This document shows positions 12,273 through 12,592 of a DNA stretch of 12,592 bases, piece by piece. Position 1 is the first letter of the stretch, and every line of letters begins with the position of its first letter. Position numbers and translations under genes: made by a program. Location: positions 1 through 12,592 of the forward strand of contig PBTU01000136.1 of NCBI GenBank assembly GCA_002729295.1, given 5' to 3'. The notes below the pieces were generated by a model. That model saw nothing but the letters and a program-made list of their open reading frames with translations, did not search any database and was not told the origin of the DNA. The stretch comes from Verrucomicrobiales bacterium. GTDB taxonomy: Bacteria > Verrucomicrobiota > Verrucomicrobiia > Verrucomicrobiales > Akkermansiaceae.

Positions 12273-12592
12273 ATGAATCTCCATAATCTCAAGCCGAATC
12301 CCGGAGCCAAGCATCGCCGCAAGCGTCTTGGTTGCGGAGAAAGTTCGGGCCTTGGTAAGACCTCCGGACGGGGTCACAAGGGTCAAAAGTCTCGTTCCGG
12401 TGGGGGTGTTCGCCCTGGATTCGAAGGTGGTCAGATGCCTCTGGCTCGTCGCCTTCCCAAGCGTGGCTTCAGTAACCTGCAATTCCGCGACACCATCGCG
12501 ACTGTTAACGTCTCCCAACTCGAGTATTATTTCGAAGCCGGAGACGAGGTCAATGAAGCGACTCTTCGTGAGAAGGGACTCGTGAAAGGCCA
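12273..12592 (+). CDS. rplO: 50S ribosomal protein L15 (uL15), 5' part only
   Basis: The first 106 codons of L15, a late-assembly 50S protein; the gene runs off the end of the window. The start MNLHNLKPNPGAKHRRKRLG is family-typical, followed by the glycine/basic-rich region GLGKTSGRGHKGQKSRSGGGVRPGFEGGQMPLARRLPKRGF, which is diagnostic for L15, and the beginning of the globular domain (VNVSQLEYYFEAGDEV). It lies 41 bases after rpsE, with no rpmD (L30) gene between them. No Shine-Dalgarno sequence is visible. In the classical operon secY follows, outside this window. Confidence 0.97.
   Translation, partial: MNLHNLKPNPGAKHRRKRLGCGESSGLGKTSGRGHKGQKSRSGGGVRPGFEGGQMPLARRLPKRGFSNLQFRDTIATVNVSQLEYYFEAGDEVNEATLREKGLVKG

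Overview
This window is one continuous, single-strand (+) stretch of the bacterial str-S10-spc ribosomal protein supercluster. It is cut at both ends: it opens inside rpsG (S7) and closes inside rplO (L15). Twenty-two protein-coding genes are visible, and the longest gap between genes is only about 82 bases. There are no tRNA or rRNA genes, mobile elements, CRISPR arrays or strand switches. Every complete gene starts with ATG.

Organism: the moderate GC content, the merged rpsG-fusA-rpsJ order without tuf, the low-complexity extensions on S3, S5, S17 and L22, and the secreted protein whose predicted signal cleavage is AVA followed by QDE suggest a member of Verrucomicrobiota, perhaps Verrucomicrobiales. 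This is inferred from protein style and gene order. No marker here fixes the genus.

Layout: (1) 2-2466, str segment: rpsG 3' end and fusA. (2) 2499-8841, S10 segment: rpsJ, rplC, rplD, rplW, rplB, rpsS, then an extra gene for a predicted exported coiled-coil protein (5661-6383), then rplV, rpsC, rplP, rpmC, rpsQ. (3) 8899-12592, spc segment: rplN, rplX, rplE, rpsH, rplF, rplR, rpsE, rplO. Compared with the classical order, tuf is missing after fusA, rpsN (S14) is missing between rplE and rpsH, and rpmD (L30) is missing between rpsE and rplO.

The genes together supply a large share of the ribosome core (the 30S head and mRNA entry channel, the 50S exit tunnel and peptidyl-transferase surroundings) plus the translocase EF-G. 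The one member that does not fit is the 240-residue exported protein between rpsS and rplV, in one of the most conserved gene strings in bacteria; it is the best candidate for undescribed biology here. Other points of interest are an acidic repeat tail on L22 encoded by 15-bp tandem repeats, matching RGG-rich/KPAD-type tails on the neighbouring proteins S3 and S5, a potential branched RNA structure filling the rplX-rplE gap, and the near absence of Shine-Dalgarno sequences except before fusA, rplB, rplP and rpmC.
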